NCBI GenBank assembly: GCA_034509425.1
Contig: JAVTVJ010000041.1
Location: 767,001 to 831,000 of the forward strand
Reading direction: 5' to 3'
From: Eopsaltria australis
Lineage: Eukaryota > Chordata > Aves > Passeriformes > Petroicidae
Length of the DNA stretch: 64,000 nucleotides
Shown piece after piece: positions 24,198-37,200 of this stretch. The position numbers were made by a program, and so were the translations under genes. The notes below the pieces were generated by a model. It saw only the letters and a program-made list of their open reading frames with translations. It searched no databases and was not told the origin of the DNA. Each line of letters starts with the position of its first letter. The stretch's first letter is position 1.

Positions 24198-24245
24198 AGG
24201 GCCAGAGAAGGTTTATTAGCAAGGCCCTACCTGGTTCAGAGCAAG
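24198..24245 (+). ncRNA. Candidate 48-base internal exon downstream of the divergent promoter
   Basis: The acceptor side is excellent: a branch-point-like CTACTAAT near 24157, a long T/C tract and TTACCAG ending at 24197. The exon ends AGCAAG at 24245 and is followed by GTGAGG. Length is 48 bases, a multiple of three, and one frame reads RAREGLLARPYLVQSK without a stop, but two frames are open, as expected by chance in 48 bases. It follows in order after the donors at 21870 and 23224, so a spliced plus-strand RNA is plausible. Confidence 0.3.
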
Positions 24246-26644
24246 GTGAGGAGCCTTGGTCTGAGCATCCCCAGCCCCTTCCATGCAGGTAGTTCAAGTT
24301 CATTCTCACAGCTGTTGCCAAAGCAGGAACACCCTTGAAACCACTGCCTTCCATGGTGGCATCTGTTGAGAAATACCCAGTTTATAGCTAGAGATAAAGA
24401 AAGCGGGAAGGTAGGTTTGACAGAAGAAAATGTATCACATACATAAATCTGTCTTTAAATGTAGCACACACATATATAATTATTAATTCATCCCTCTCTA
24501 TTATCTTGAAACCCAGCAATACACAGATTTCCTCCAGGCCCTGCTCTGTAAGTACATCTCTGCTCCACAGAGTTTTCCAACATGTGCCTAAATGCTTTGC
24601 TGCTCCATTGTCACAACACATCATTTGTGCATCTCCTGCAGATATATGTACACGGAGTTTATGTGGTCCCACAGCCACTCTTGAGCAAAGAAAGCCCCAT
24701 AACCCTGCTGGGCCCCCCACAGAAATGCAGAGTTCACCCATCCAGGCTCTCTTCCCAACGCCAGCACTTAAACTCATATTGTCATTAAAATAGATACATT
24801 CCAAGAGCGCTAATAACAAGGCAAGACTTCACAGGCTTTATTAAAATATTTAAGGCAAGTGACACCAGCCTGTGTGCTAATTTAATAAAAATACATTTAA
24901 TAATTTAATTTAATTATGGTAATTTAAGAACGCAATAAAAATATATTTTGAATCTCTTATCAATCTTGCTCCCTCACAGATTCCTTTTCTTTTTATTCTG
25001 GGGATTTTTAATAAAAGCACAAAGCCAAGACTGCCAGAGTGCAGAGCTGTTCTCTCCGGGAGAGAACCAAGAGCCCTCCTGCAGCTCCGAATGACGTCCA
25101 TGTCTCATCAGGTCGCTGGGACAATTTGGATGCCGGATTCTCTGCTTGTAACCCCTTTTGGGAATGTCATTGTTCTATATTATGCATGACACAGATCCTA
25201 TACTATACACAACGCAGCTGCTGGTGAGAGGGAACCAGTCCTGAGATGCAGAGGAGCCCCCCAAGCTCAGCATGGCTTGTCTGAAAACAGGATTTGCTGG
25301 TGGAGGCATCCGCCACCTCCTCCATCAGATTCACCATCCAAGCCCCATGGGGCTGACACGAGGCATTGAGCCCTGATCTGTGGGGACGGGGTGGTCCCTG
25401 CCCCTCCACCCACTGCCCTGCTTCTCCTCAAACACACCAATGCTGGTATCAACGTGCTCCTTTTCTAGGGGAAACTGAAACGCTTGCTTTCCATGCCAGC
25501 TAACTCAAGATACTGATTTCATCTTGCTCTGCTCTCTTCTGCCACGTGCATGCATAGTGTACATCATTTTTAAAGTCTGATGACTTTCAGGGAGATGCTA
25601 TCCATAACAATAGTGACATCTGAGATAGTCCCACCCTGGCAGCATTATGGGAAACTGATTGGCCTTTCTCTGGAAAATGCAGGCAGAACTACCAGCCTCC
25701 CTATAGTTAGATATTTATTTGCATTCAATACTTAGAGCAAAACCATATACATTTCTAAATACAGACAATTATTTTGAAAGTGTTTCAGAATCAGTTTGCA
25801 ATTACAAGTTACATTAAAATGGCACGGTTGCGTAAAGGCAAAAATACAAACTTCATAAAAGGGATGTTAAAGTAGGACTGTGGGAGTTAGGCACCCTGTG
25901 AATCAGGCCTGCTTTGAGAAAGCCAGCCTCAGTAAGGACTTAAACTTTCTAAAATCAAAAGGAGGAGTATCTTCAACACAAAAAGACTGAGACGGTGATC
26001 ACCCATTACCAGGCAGCAGAGGGAAGATCACTATAATTGTAGAGCCGCCAGTAAGAGTCAACCTTAAATTAAAGAGTATATCATATGTATAGAACTAATT
26101 AGGAGATGCCACACAATATCTAAGAAATGTGGCTAAACAATCATGCCCCAGGAAAAGCCACACTGCACAATCTGATCAGAGGATGCAGCTAAAAAAGACC
26201 ATGCAAAATGGGAACTGAGCAGTGCCAAGACCTGGTGTCCAAGGCACCTCTACCCTCACTAGCCCTCAGCACAGCAGGAGCTGCTCTGGCTGAGGTTTGA
26301 CAGAGGTGGGCAAACACCTGAGCTCTCTGGATGTGCAAAGGAATACAGGCACATGCAGGAAACTATTAAAGGACTAGATTATTTCTTAAAGGAGATAATC
26401 TTTTCAAAGCACACAGCACAATGCAATAATTCAGCAGAGAGTCAAATGTCACAGTGGATACAGCTGCAAGACAGTGTCTCTCTTTATTTACAGTAAAATA
26501 TGTCAAATAGGGAACACAAAGGCAGTGTCGGGATAAACATGGGACTGGAGCACACAAAGGCAGGCGGCATCCGCAGCGCATCAGACAACCTGAATAAAAG
26601 CCCCGACTACAATACCAGACCAGTTTCTATGGTGCTCTTAGTTA

Positions 26645-26740
26645 AAGCCTCCAAACACTTTACATAAATAAATAACTGGCATCCCCCGTTTTAGTCATAA
26701 GTGAGGTCTGACATAGCCTAAAATTTGGGCTACAGAACAG
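26645..26740 (+). repeat. Possible ancient L3/MIR-like fragment
   Basis: CCAAACACTTTACATAAATAA is close to the AAAGCACTTTACAAACATTA block of old amniote repeats, and CATCCCCCGTTTTAG with TAAGTGAGG downstream resembles their ATCCCCATTTTACAG ... ACTGAGGC block. The match is weak, and other explanations are open. Confidence 0.25.
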
Positions 26741-27867
26741 CAGAAAGTAAAGGTGCTCCAGAGGGAGGATGTGCACAGAAAGGAAAGGCTTCACCTGAAG
26801 AATCAGTGGTGTGTCTGCAGGCAGCATCCAGCCAGAGTGCCTGAGTTTACTCTTTGGGAAGTTACAGTGAAAAGGGATTGAGATGTTATCCAAGGGCATT
26901 GAAAAACAAAGGGGAAGTTTTACTGTGAAACACATTTTAGTACTCACAGGATTAGGAGCCTGTTTCATGTACACATGCCATGTGCACCAATATTAGTATT
27001 CATACATCTCTAATAAGCACAGTCATTTTAAATTCTTTTCCATTTGTGTATGGCTTTTACTTCTATCAATCATTTTTTTTAGTTAAAGAAGATAAAATAG
27101 GCTGAAATCAAGATAGAGTAAGCGGTGCAGTTAGTGACATTTTTTGAAAAATACTATCATACACTGGAGATGAATTTAGCTCAAATATCACAAAATACTC
27201 ATCTGTAGATGAATCATATACACATCCCCCTCTACAGTTACAGTAAAAGTCATTACTGACAATAGTGCTAAAGACACAGATCATGCAGTGCCCTACAAAT
27301 ATAAGCAGGTATTCCATAGCTGACCAAGCCAAGTATTCATTTTGGACTCTGTTCCAATTAGGTGTGGGAGTCAGGCAGAGGATCTGCACTTCGTGACAAA
27401 ACCACCTTTAGCACAAAGAATTTTCCAGGATCTGCATCTGCCTTTTGAATATTCCTGTAATGATAACTTAGAGCATAATAATGTTACTTAAGAACTTACA
27501 ATGTTTAGTACAAGAAAGTATCATGTTTCCATATTTTTATCACAACTCAGAGAAAATCTCTCTCTGTGATCCACATATTCTGTGTTCTTTTCAGTCCCGT
27601 TAGTCGTGGATCTGTACTGCTGCTCAAAGGACATAAAGAATTAAAAATACATTATTTATTGGAAATAGTTAAAAGTGGGTGAAGCCCTGGTGTAGGAAGG
27701 TGCTCGGTGGCTCTGGGGTGAGCTGGCCAGTGGAGGTATGTTACAGGCTCTCCAGCTGCTGGCTCCAGCACGGCCCCTCCGATAAGGCATTTCTGCAATG
27801 AGGATGGGTCACTGCATCTCTTTCCCCACGAGAGTAGTTCACTGTGCCCACTGAGACCCTTTCTTAC

Positions 27868-27949
27868 CAGGGTTGCGATCAAAGAGCTCATTCACTTTAC
27901 CGGGCTTTGTTACTCGGATGGAAGCTCCGCTTGTACTCAACAGGCATCT
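27868..27949 (-). other. Weak exon-like segment with a strong donor
   Basis: The minus strand has ACCCTG followed by GTAAGAAA (exon end 27868). The frame entering this donor is open from 27949 and includes IRVTKPGKVNELFDRNPG; an upstream in-frame TGA lies at 27950-27952. I see no good acceptor inside the open part. CpGs are retained better here than in the flanks, which may mean selection. Not recognised as any known protein. Confidence 0.15.
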
Positions 27950-28383
27950 TCACTGCTCTCTGGCCAGCAGCGGTGGCAAAAACCACCATATGGGATCTAT
28001 AATTTTATTCACATCTTTGCCAGTATTGCTCACTAGGATAATGTTGAGATATGGAAAACGAAAGTCAGTTGGAATGACAAGTGAAAAAGCCGGAGGAGAG
28101 AGAGGCACAGCAAGGGCAGCACCAGGAGCTCAGCAACGGGCTCCAGGAGCTTCAGGGCAAAGCACGGCTGCAGCCTTCAAAGCTGTTCCTTCTCCACGTA
28201 CAAAGACATTTAAGTACACTCTTTAAGTTGAATGCTGTGTACTTTTACATAACGGAAGGAGAACAAATACCCCATTAGCACATAATTAGCACTTGGACTC
28301 TGAGTACTTATTTAAGGTATTATGGATCGACCTCCAGCATTGGGAGTGATTCATGTCCCCCATATATATTCAGGCATCCTTGC

Positions 28384-28397
28384 TTTTTTTTTTTTTT
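28384..28397 (+). repeat. Poly-T tract, 14 bases
   Basis: Simple homopolymer in non-coding sequence, with no associated element visible. Confidence 0.9.
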
Positions 28398-29669
28398 ATG
28401 ATTATAAATTTCTGTGCCATGTATCTATGTAATGTTTATGAGATGTTCAGAACTACACTCCAGAGACAGAAGATTTCTCTATCTGGAGAAAAGGTTTAGC
28501 AGTGTTAATAACTAATAGTGGGCACATCACTTTTCCTTCCACCTTGCAGTCAAAAAGTCCCATTCACACTAGCCCGGGATCATCTCTCGAGGTGAATGGT
28601 GGATTTTCTCAGCCATTAAGCCCGGTCCCAGCAGGGGTTAGGAAGTGCTGTGAGGCCTCGGGGCAAACTCACCCCGGGAACTGGTACCCACACCATGGAA
28701 ACTCTCAAAATGTGGTATCAAAGACTGCCAAACACAACCAGGCAGCCTGGGCTGGACCGGCTGTTATCAGGTGTCACAGAGCAACCTGTCGCCAGAGTCT
28801 GGACTCTTAAAAGCATTTTACATAGGCAGGCACAGCTTGTCTAAAAATTGCTACATTTCCAAAGCCTTCCACTCCAATGGTGTTTTCCCAATAAAATAAC
28901 AGGGAGAAGCGATCTCTCCCCACCTCTGTTTCCTCATAAACCAAACAAAAATAATAGTCCTTGAGCACATTTCCAATCCCAACCATCTGCTACTGCTGCT
29001 GTGTCTTAAAAAAGTGTGTACTGAGCAAAGATGCTGACCCTTTGCACCAAAACCTTCTCACCTTCGAGATTGTCTGGATCATGAAAACCATCACTGGCCG
29101 CTTTGGCAAGTAGTGGCATGAAACCAGTGCTCACAACTGCTGTACAATGTGTCCCAGCTCAGCCTGTCTCTGCCTGGCATCCCTGTCCCAGGGGATGCCA
29201 CCTCTCTACCCTCAGAGCTGTTCACAGGTCCAGGAAAGCAAAATCCAAACAGTGGCTTCACATTAAACCAAGCAGTTGAGGACAGGCAGCCAAACTACTG
29301 CTGTCGCCTCCTCTTCCAGCTCCTTCCCACTGAACCGAAGAAAAGAAAACTGAAACACAAATCAAGTCCCATTCTACAAAATTAATAGTTTCCACTTGCT
29401 TCTTTTTTGTGTCTGCTTTCATTCCGTAATTACGCAAAAAGACACAACGTACTGCATGGTGCTATTGATTAGCAAACCCCACAGCTGCACAGGCAGACCC
29501 GCAGGCAGTTTTGAAAAAGGCATTTTAAAGAAAGTTTGTTCTTTAATACCGAGATATTTATGGCCCTTCTTCTGATTTGGTGTGATAACATGGATGAGCT
29601 TGTGGTGGGGAGCAGGTGGCAGTGTGAGAACATGCAGCTTTTATTCTTGAAAAAAACTTCACAAGAAAG

Positions 29670-29731
29670 TTATCTCTTTGCTATTGAATAAAAAATTATT
29701 GGATAGAAAATTATCTCGTTGCTATTGAATT
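29670..29731 (+). repeat. Short tandem duplication, 41-bp period, 1.5 copies
   Basis: TTATCTCTTTGCTATTGAAT at 29670 recurs as TTATCTCGTTGCTATTGAAT at 29711 with one mismatch. The intervening bases (AAAAATTATTGGATAGAAA) are not repeated again. Confidence 0.8.
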
Positions 29732-30399
29732 ATGATGCCAAAAAGCCAGGGAAAAGATCTCATTCTCTATTACATTCAGTAATATTTGTCAAGTAGTTTC
29801 TATAGCATCTGCATAGGTTTCTTCAGATCTCTCTCAGTTTCATCTCTCCAGAGGGTTTTGGAAGGGTCACAGAATATTTCCCTGTTATCAGCCAAACTGA
29901 TGTTCTGTTTAAATCCTATGATTGGCAGTGTTTATTTTTCTCTTATTAGGATTCCTTTTGTAGACAGAAAGGAATAAGTCTTATCAGAAATAAGGCTTAT
30001 AGTCAGCTGGGCAAAATAGGAGAGGCCATAGAGTTTAAAGAGAGCTGGATTTGTTTACATTTATTTTTAGGGTCTTATTTTTAAATCCTGAAGCACGTTT
30101 TTAAATGCATCAGTGCAAATTCTTTAAATACATATAACAATACCAACTTCAAAAAATGCCCTGCTGTTTACTTGGTTATCTTGCTACGTTGCTCACTATT
30201 ATTGTTGTATCCTCCAGTCGGGCACCGAATGCCCAGGATCCCGGTGCCTGGAATTTCCCAAGTGCGGGCACAAACATCCACGATGGCTGCAGATGAAAAA
30301 CTCCTGCTCCTGAAGCTTGCACACTTATGCGGGCAAACACCACTGCTGTCTGGGCGACCAGACTCCCGGGGACTGCCAGGGGATTTCCTACGTGGGCGC

Positions 30400-31290
30400 T
30401 GCCATGGGGGGTGCAGCTGGAAGGGCACGGCACGGCACGGCACAGCGCAAGGGAGCACCGTGGCGGTCCGAACATCGCTGCGAGGCCGCCTTTGGCCGGC
30501 CACAGTGCGGCTGCAGGGCAGTGCAGGGAGTGCTCGTGCCCGCAGATCCCGGGGGAATGTGATCCCAAAGTGATGGCCATCCTCGGCAGCCATCGCCACT
30601 CGGGGAACAACATAAATGTCCTGGCATGTCTTCTCGAGATAAAAAACACCCCTCCGTGTAGCCCAGCCGTGGGAAAGGAGCCCGGTGCGCCATTTGGGAG
30701 CCCGCAGCTCTGGTGCCGTGCCCAGCCTCGGGCGAGCAGCTCGGAGGGGCTCACGGCGGCACAGCCGGGGCGCGGGGCCACGCTGCGAGCAGCTGGACAG
30801 GCCACGAATTCCTGCCGGCGGCCGGCCCGGCGGGGCATAGCAACGGGAGCCGGGGGAGGAACGGGAAGCAGCGGGAGCTGTGAGAAAGCGAGCAGCGCCG
30901 CGGGGCGAGGCGGGGGCCGGAGCGGGGGCGAGGAGGAGGACGAGGAGGCGGCAGGGGCGGCTCGGGCCCTTCCGCCGGACACGGCTCCTCTCCGGGGCAG
31001 CCGGACGCCACCCAAAGCCGCCGGTTTGCGGCCGCTCAGGTTGCTGCCAGCCTGCCCCGGGCTCGGCCCCCAGAGGCCGCCCCGACTCGCACGGCGCTGC
31101 CCCAGCCTCCCCCAGCCGGGGCACACACCGAGCGCCCCCTCCCTCCAGCGCTGCCTGCCCGCCCCTCACAGCGCCGCTGGCTCGGCCGAGGCGTGTGCGG
31201 TGCCGTGGCCCCGCGGTGGCTCCGCCGCTCGTGGCTGCCTCGCACAGGGTCCAGCTCCCGAGGGGAACCGGCCTCGCCGGGGGGCAGGCA
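30400..31290. promoter_or_regulatory. Second CpG island, about 9.5-10 kb upstream of ZNF423 exon 1
   Basis: CpG density and GC content rise sharply here, most strongly at 30700-31290. Open frames of 316 to 363 codons run through it on both strands at once, which is what GC-rich, stop-poor DNA gives; none has a recognisable domain. A short (GGCAC)4 run sits at 30423-30441. I find no consensus splice donor leaving the island in either direction. It may be an unannotated promoter, an upstream ZNF423 first exon or a Polycomb-type island. Confidence 0.6.
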
Positions 31291-34200
31291 TTGCGCAGCC
31301 ACTGGATTTCATGTCAGAAAGGATGTTTTACTGCACGAGTTTGTTCTTCTGCATGAAGAAAATGTTAATCAAAACGCAGAGGAGACACAATAGCTGTACA
31401 GATACATTAAATATCTAGTTACTATGCATAAATAATTAATAAAGTTAATCTATTTCACCATACTCTGGTCAAGTAATACCCTTACAATCAATCAATAGCA
31501 ATCAGACATAACATTTGTATGAGCCTTCTCTTTGCTGTGTGATCATTAATAACCACCAGCTGATCACTCCCGGTACCACAGGCCAGCAAGAACTTCAGGA
31601 AGTTTCAATTACATCAAGAATTCTGCTTTTAGTTTGTGAGATGCTCCTGAAGCGTCTGGCATAGCGAATAGGCATGTAGGCTGAGGTTTCCCAGTGAATT
31701 TAAGGAAGCTAAATGCCAAGCTCCTCTTCACCTTCAGTGAAAACAAATTCCCAGCAAGTTCAGGCCTTTTCAAAACCTTAGCCTTCATATTTTGAAAGTT
31801 ACACATAGATGGTGCCAGGTTTTTACCACTTTCCTAAGTTTATCCAGGAACAGGGTCCTCTCCTATATAAGAAAGGGGAAGAAAATACAACCTGCAGAAG
31901 ACTGTCTGTTCATACAAAGTTTGCAAAAGTTTATATAAAAAGTTTACAAACCATTACAATTTCTCTTCTGGCATTTGCAGACATCTGCACCTGGCAGAGC
32001 TCTCAGCTGGAGGCTACTGCAGGGCTGAGTCATTTCAGAAGGTAGCAACAACTGTCCTGATTTCCTCAGGAGTTAAAATAGTTCCCAACACACAGCAGTT
32101 TGTTTCTTGTCCAGCAATTTGGAGAGGGAGATTTGTCCCCCACAGAATGAGACAGGGTGTGGGGGTCTGGTGCTCCTCCCAGGCCACTTGCCTCACTGCC
32201 CTGGGTGGCCAAACACAGGTGGGGGCTGGAGCCAGTCCCTTGGAGGAGGCAATGCCGGCTGCTGTCTCAGGCACTGCCATGGCAGGAGGAAAAAGACAGC
32301 TTGTACCTCCCAGGGTCAGTGGCACCAGCCCTGGGATGGCTCCTGCCTGTAGGTCCTCATCCCCCTGCTCTGCCCTGGGAGTTCTGTATGTCCAGGTCCA
32401 CCCTGTCCAGCACCACCTGTCATGGCTCCTGTCATGGTGAGGGTGCTGTTGGGACAGGGGTTGTTCCCAGGCAGTCTCTGCAGCTCCTTCAGTTCCTGGC
32501 AGCTACTAAAATCAGTATGAATAAGGAAGTTTGCCTTTTCAGGGTATTTTTAGTAGTCTCCTGCCCAATGACCACAGCATAAAGGCAGCCTAGCTGGATG
32601 AGGACAGGTTACTGAGACACAGTGACACTTGGTAACAAACCACGGCTTGCCAAGCATCAGAACTAGCCATGGCCTTGACCACTTCTAAACCCCAGGCCAT
32701 TGCCCTGCTTCCAACCCACCCTTCCCCACTGCAGTGAGCTCCAGCAGTGTGTGTGAGGCCTCCAGTGCAGCCGTACTCAAATCAGCCCATCCCGGCTGCA
32801 GTGTTGAGCTTGCAGAATGCAGATGACCACCCCAGCACTGAGCGCTGGGGCCAGGCTGGGGTGGCCAAACTAAAGAGCCACAGGAGGAAGAACAGAAGAG
32901 CTTTGTAGAAATATGTATTTTTACATCAGAGTCCTTTGTATATACAAAAAAACCCACTCTGCTGTGCTAGGAGAAAAAAAGTCCTGTGGGCATTTCAGAC
33001 CAAACTATTTTATTAATGCAAACTGCCAGATTCAACATGCAAGCCAGCCTAAAAAACAAGAGGCTGAGAACGAGGAATATATCCATGGTAAACACTCGGT
33101 AGGCCCGTCAGTCACATCTCTCCTAGCTGGGAATCAGAAATAGAGGCGGGCAACTGATAGTGATGCAAAACAAAGATGTCTGTAATGTGGAGTGGGTTTT
33201 GCCAACTCTGCCTGGGGCTGCACTATACCTGCCTTTTCTTTACTGTCAAATGACCTGAGCATTCGTGGACAAAACAGTAACAGCAATCATGTTTTGGATA
33301 TGGAAAATAACTGTGCCAACTGCTGCCTCCATTTGCATACCTGAGTGTGCAGGCTCAGAACACAGCTGCATGAGGCAATGGATGGGGCTGGCTGGACCTG
33401 TCTGTAACACTGTGAGCTTTACATAGCCAGTTGTTAACTGCCCTGTGCAGCATGGTGTGAAATATTCATTTAGGAGCTCAGTGTGCAATTTCAGGAGATT
33501 TCAAATGATTTAAGAATAACTGCATATCAGAAAATGTCTATAAAATGAACTCTCAAGAAAAGACGTGAAAAATTTAAACCCCAAGTCATTAAATATTCAC
33601 GGTGATGTATTTGCTCAGCTCTAATCAGTGTCTGAAGAAGGCTGGTAAATGCTGCTTACGAGCAGTTCAAATAGCAGGATGGGTTAAAATAAAAAAGAAA
33701 GTTAAATCCCAGGATATCATCAGTCAGTAGAGGGAATTACTTATCCAACAACAGGATAAAGAAAAGGTTAGGATAAAAGACTTTCCCAGATAAATACAAT
33801 GGGCTCATTCCAATAACCATCTCTGGAGATGCAGACACCAATCTCCCAGGAAGAGCCAGAACTCCAGGTGCTCTCTTCAGGGACACACAGCAAGGAGATC
33901 GCATCTGCCCTCACAGGGTGTTCTCTTCCATCACCCACCTGAAGAAACTGGGTGCCTCTGATTTCACTGCCTCTCTAATGCTGTCACAAGTTGGTACAGA
34001 TACGCACACACAAAAGAAGGCTGCAGAGTCCTGTTTCGCTATGAAACTACACCTCAAATGCCTTTCACTGTTTTTGTTAGCAGAAAATATGTCCGTGAAG
34101 GCAGGGCACAGAGGACCAGAGCAATACTGGCAGAGACAGGAGCTGGAGCAGAGACAGAAGTTAGGCTCTGGAGTCAACAGAAGTGTGGCTGGGTTTTTGG

Positions 34201-37200
34201 TGGGTATGGCCTTGGGGCAGTGCCTGTCTGGCTCTGTGTCCACGAGAAGTGAGAAGTGCAGTTACCTCTGAGAACTGTGCATTTGAGCATATGCCATGAG
34301 GAAAACAATGCTTCTGAATCACTCTGCCTCAGTTTCACCAGGAGCAAACCAAGCCAATAACTGCTATGTCTCTCTGGGGAACGCTCCGTGATTTAGGCTG
34401 TATTTGGGTCATAAGAGACTTCAAAGGTCCTTTGAGCAAAAGCATTAAAGTGCTGCAAAATATGACAGGCACTGGTAGACAGCGGCCTGGCAGTAAGGCA
34501 TGCCTGAGCTACAAAATTCTAATCTTTCCTCCCCAGATGATTCTGTCAGCCATGCAATCACGTTTGCAGCTCTTCCTTGGACTCTCCCTTGCTCTTAATG
34601 CTTTTTTGTACAAAATGGGATGCCCACACCCACCCTTGCTTTGACCTTGATGAGACCCTGGAACACCTGGGTGGTCTCAGAGGGGTGCGATGCCCAGCCC
34701 CAGTGGCACCCCCTTCTCCCAGTGCCTGTGACCTGTGTATCCCTCAGAAGCCCAAGACTTCACATGAGAAAGAGAAAAATCTAAAAATTATGGAAGAGGC
34801 TTAGACACTGTCAGAAAACAAGCCATGGAAAGAGCTGGCAGAGTGTTACTAAATATTTTAAGATCAAATAAACCTGACGTTTTAGAGGGCTCTGGTCCAT
34901 TATTTTTGTTCAAATTATATGCGCATCTTCTAATAAATACCTCTGCAATCATAAACACAAAACATGAGAGGGACAGAGAAAGAAAAATCTTGCTGAACAA
35001 GGGAGTTACATACTGTAGGAATGCAGGAGTCTGTGATCTGCGTTATTTCTTTGCTTAAGGCCACCTAGCAACAGCACATAGGTTAATCCTCCACAGACTG
35101 AACAGACAGTGTCAGCCAACAGGAAAACAAAACATCCCAGCTAGAAAAAAATTGAGAACAAGGATTACCCATTTGCAAGAGGGTTGTAGGAACAGAGAGC
35201 AACAAATAAGAAAAAGGTATACATGATGCTCCTGCAAAAGGAAGATTTCCCTGTAAATGGAGTTATTGTCCACCTTGTTATTAAAAACACAAAAAGAGCT
35301 TTACAACATTTACAGAAAACCTCCGTGAGAGCTGCGGGAGCCCTGCTCCACAGGGAGCTGGGAAGATGAGCTCTGGTCAAGGCTGGTGCCATCTTAGAGA
35401 GCACTTTTAAATGATAAATAGAGTGTCCTCTAAAACAAAAAATAAACCTCTGGAGCCATAACCCTTCTGCCAGGGGTTAGCAGCTCCTTCAAGGGCAGGT
35501 TCAGATCTCTACAAGCATTTCTTGGATATTAAGACATACCATCACTTTCTTAAAGCCATTGTTTGCAGTGACTCAGCCCACTCTCTTTGCAGCTCTGCCA
35601 GGCTCCCCCACACCAGGACATTCTGCTAAAGGGGCCTGGGAATCCAGAATTAACTCACCAGGAGATTCCCACCGTGCCAGGGCTGCTCCACACAGCTGCT
35701 GTGCCCTGGAGAAGACACCCTGCAGGGCTTGCTGGCCCCAACACCCGCTGAGCCTGCAGAGCCTGTGCTTTGCAGCACACAGGGTGGCCTTGGCAAAGCT
35801 GCAGCCCAGGAGCTGTGCTGTCCCCCTGACATTGACCCTGCCTTTGCCATCCCTGCCACTCCCCCGAAGGATAGCCACCAGGGATGGGATTTTGGAGAAA
35901 AACAAGGTGGGAGGCCACTGCTGCTTGCCAGCCTGCTGCAGTGCTCTGCCTGCATTCCTGCTGCCCACCTTCCTCTCCTCCCCAAGCTGAGTGTCACCTG
36001 CTGCTCACCAGTGCCAGCACAACCAGCTCTGTCCCCAAGGCAGCTTCTGTCCCAACTTTTCCAAGTACATCTTCCTGTGCTCGCTGAGGGATGGCAGCCA
36101 ACGTGGTGCCACGCATACCTGCACAGCTGGGATGTGATTTATTGAGGGTTTATTGTTGCTCCTTTTCTGCTGTTCACCAACAGATGGTAGCAGCACCGCT
36201 GCTGTCATGCCAGGCCTGAAGCTGCTCGCAGCAGGCAATGACTTCTGCTCTGAAACTTTTCCTACTTGATGAAACGTCATGCTTGCCCATCTCCTTGCAC
36301 CTCACTAGCTGCATCTCTAGTGCAAGTTCGGGGAACAAATTATCTCCCAGCGCATCATATTCTCAATTCAAAGCTCTAGGGAGGGACATGGGCAGTTGTT
36401 GGAGTTGAATCTCTGTTCACCGAGGCTGGTGAATCAAAACATGCTCGAGTGCACCAGCAGTGCCTGGGCTGAATGCCTCAAACCTCCTTTTCTGCGTGGG
36501 GCTGCAGCAGTGCATCCTACCTGGCTCTGCCCACGACAAGTGGTTCCCAAATCATGACCAACATCAGCTCAAAGATGGGCATCTGCAAGACCCAAATTAA
36601 TTAATTTACGTATTATTTACAAATTTAATTCTTAGGCAAAGTCCAAGCATTTTGTGCCAGTGGTTGCACTGGCCACTTGCACCCGGGTCTGAATCACTCA
36701 CTGCCTTTGCTGGATGAGCACCAAAGCCAGCGGAAGTTTTGGCTAAGCAAGGTCTTTTTAAGATGGAGCTAAGCACAGATCTCAGGATTTGGTCTGCAGC
36801 GAAACTGCTCTGCAGAAGAAAAACAAACTAACAAACAACAACTCTGCTCCAGAGGCTTCCCCTAATTCTGTAAAGTGCTTTGAGGCTTGTGAGCAGCTCC
36901 GAATAATCAATAATACCATTAACAAAAAGGTGGCCAAATGGCAGCTACCTCTGATTAAAATAGAGCCCTCGGTGTATTGCAGCAAACAGCCATGTAGCCA
37001 TTTCTCTGATCAGGAGCAGGCCTTTCCTAGTGTCATATAATTCATGTTAAAATCGCAGCAATAAGGCAGACTGCCTTGCAGCTGTTCACAAGTCTTTGGA
37101 GGCTGCCATTATACTTCACCTTTTTAATGCTTTATGTATTACAGTTTTATTTTCACCTAAGGCTGTGATCCTAAGCTTCCTCACAGCCTTATCTACAACT

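Larger units (their letters stand above)
22564..30399. other. Non-coding stretch between the two upstream CpG islands
   Basis: Apart from the exon-like plus-strand segments at 23.2 and 24.2 kb, I see no gene. 24839-24960 is strongly AT-rich (AATTTAATTTAATTA-type sequence), 26.65 kb may hold an old repeat scrap, and several isolated strong minus-strand donors (28672, 29061) have no convincing partner acceptors. Open frames are short and unrecognised. Confidence 0.6.

Noticed and set aside
28672..29066. Minus-strand donor-like sites at 28672 and 29061
   Set aside because: Each matches the consensus, but neither has a convincing acceptor or open frame; treated as chance.
30168..31418. Three overlapping open frames of 316-363 codons on both strands
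   Set aside because: They coincide with a CpG island, are open on both strands together, are rich in Ala, Gly, Pro and Arg, and have no recognisable domain. Stop codons are rare in such GC-rich DNA.
36173..36190. Plus-strand CTCF-like CCAACAGATGGTAG
   Set aside because: Two departures from the core consensus, including the conserved C of GGC, so too weak to call.
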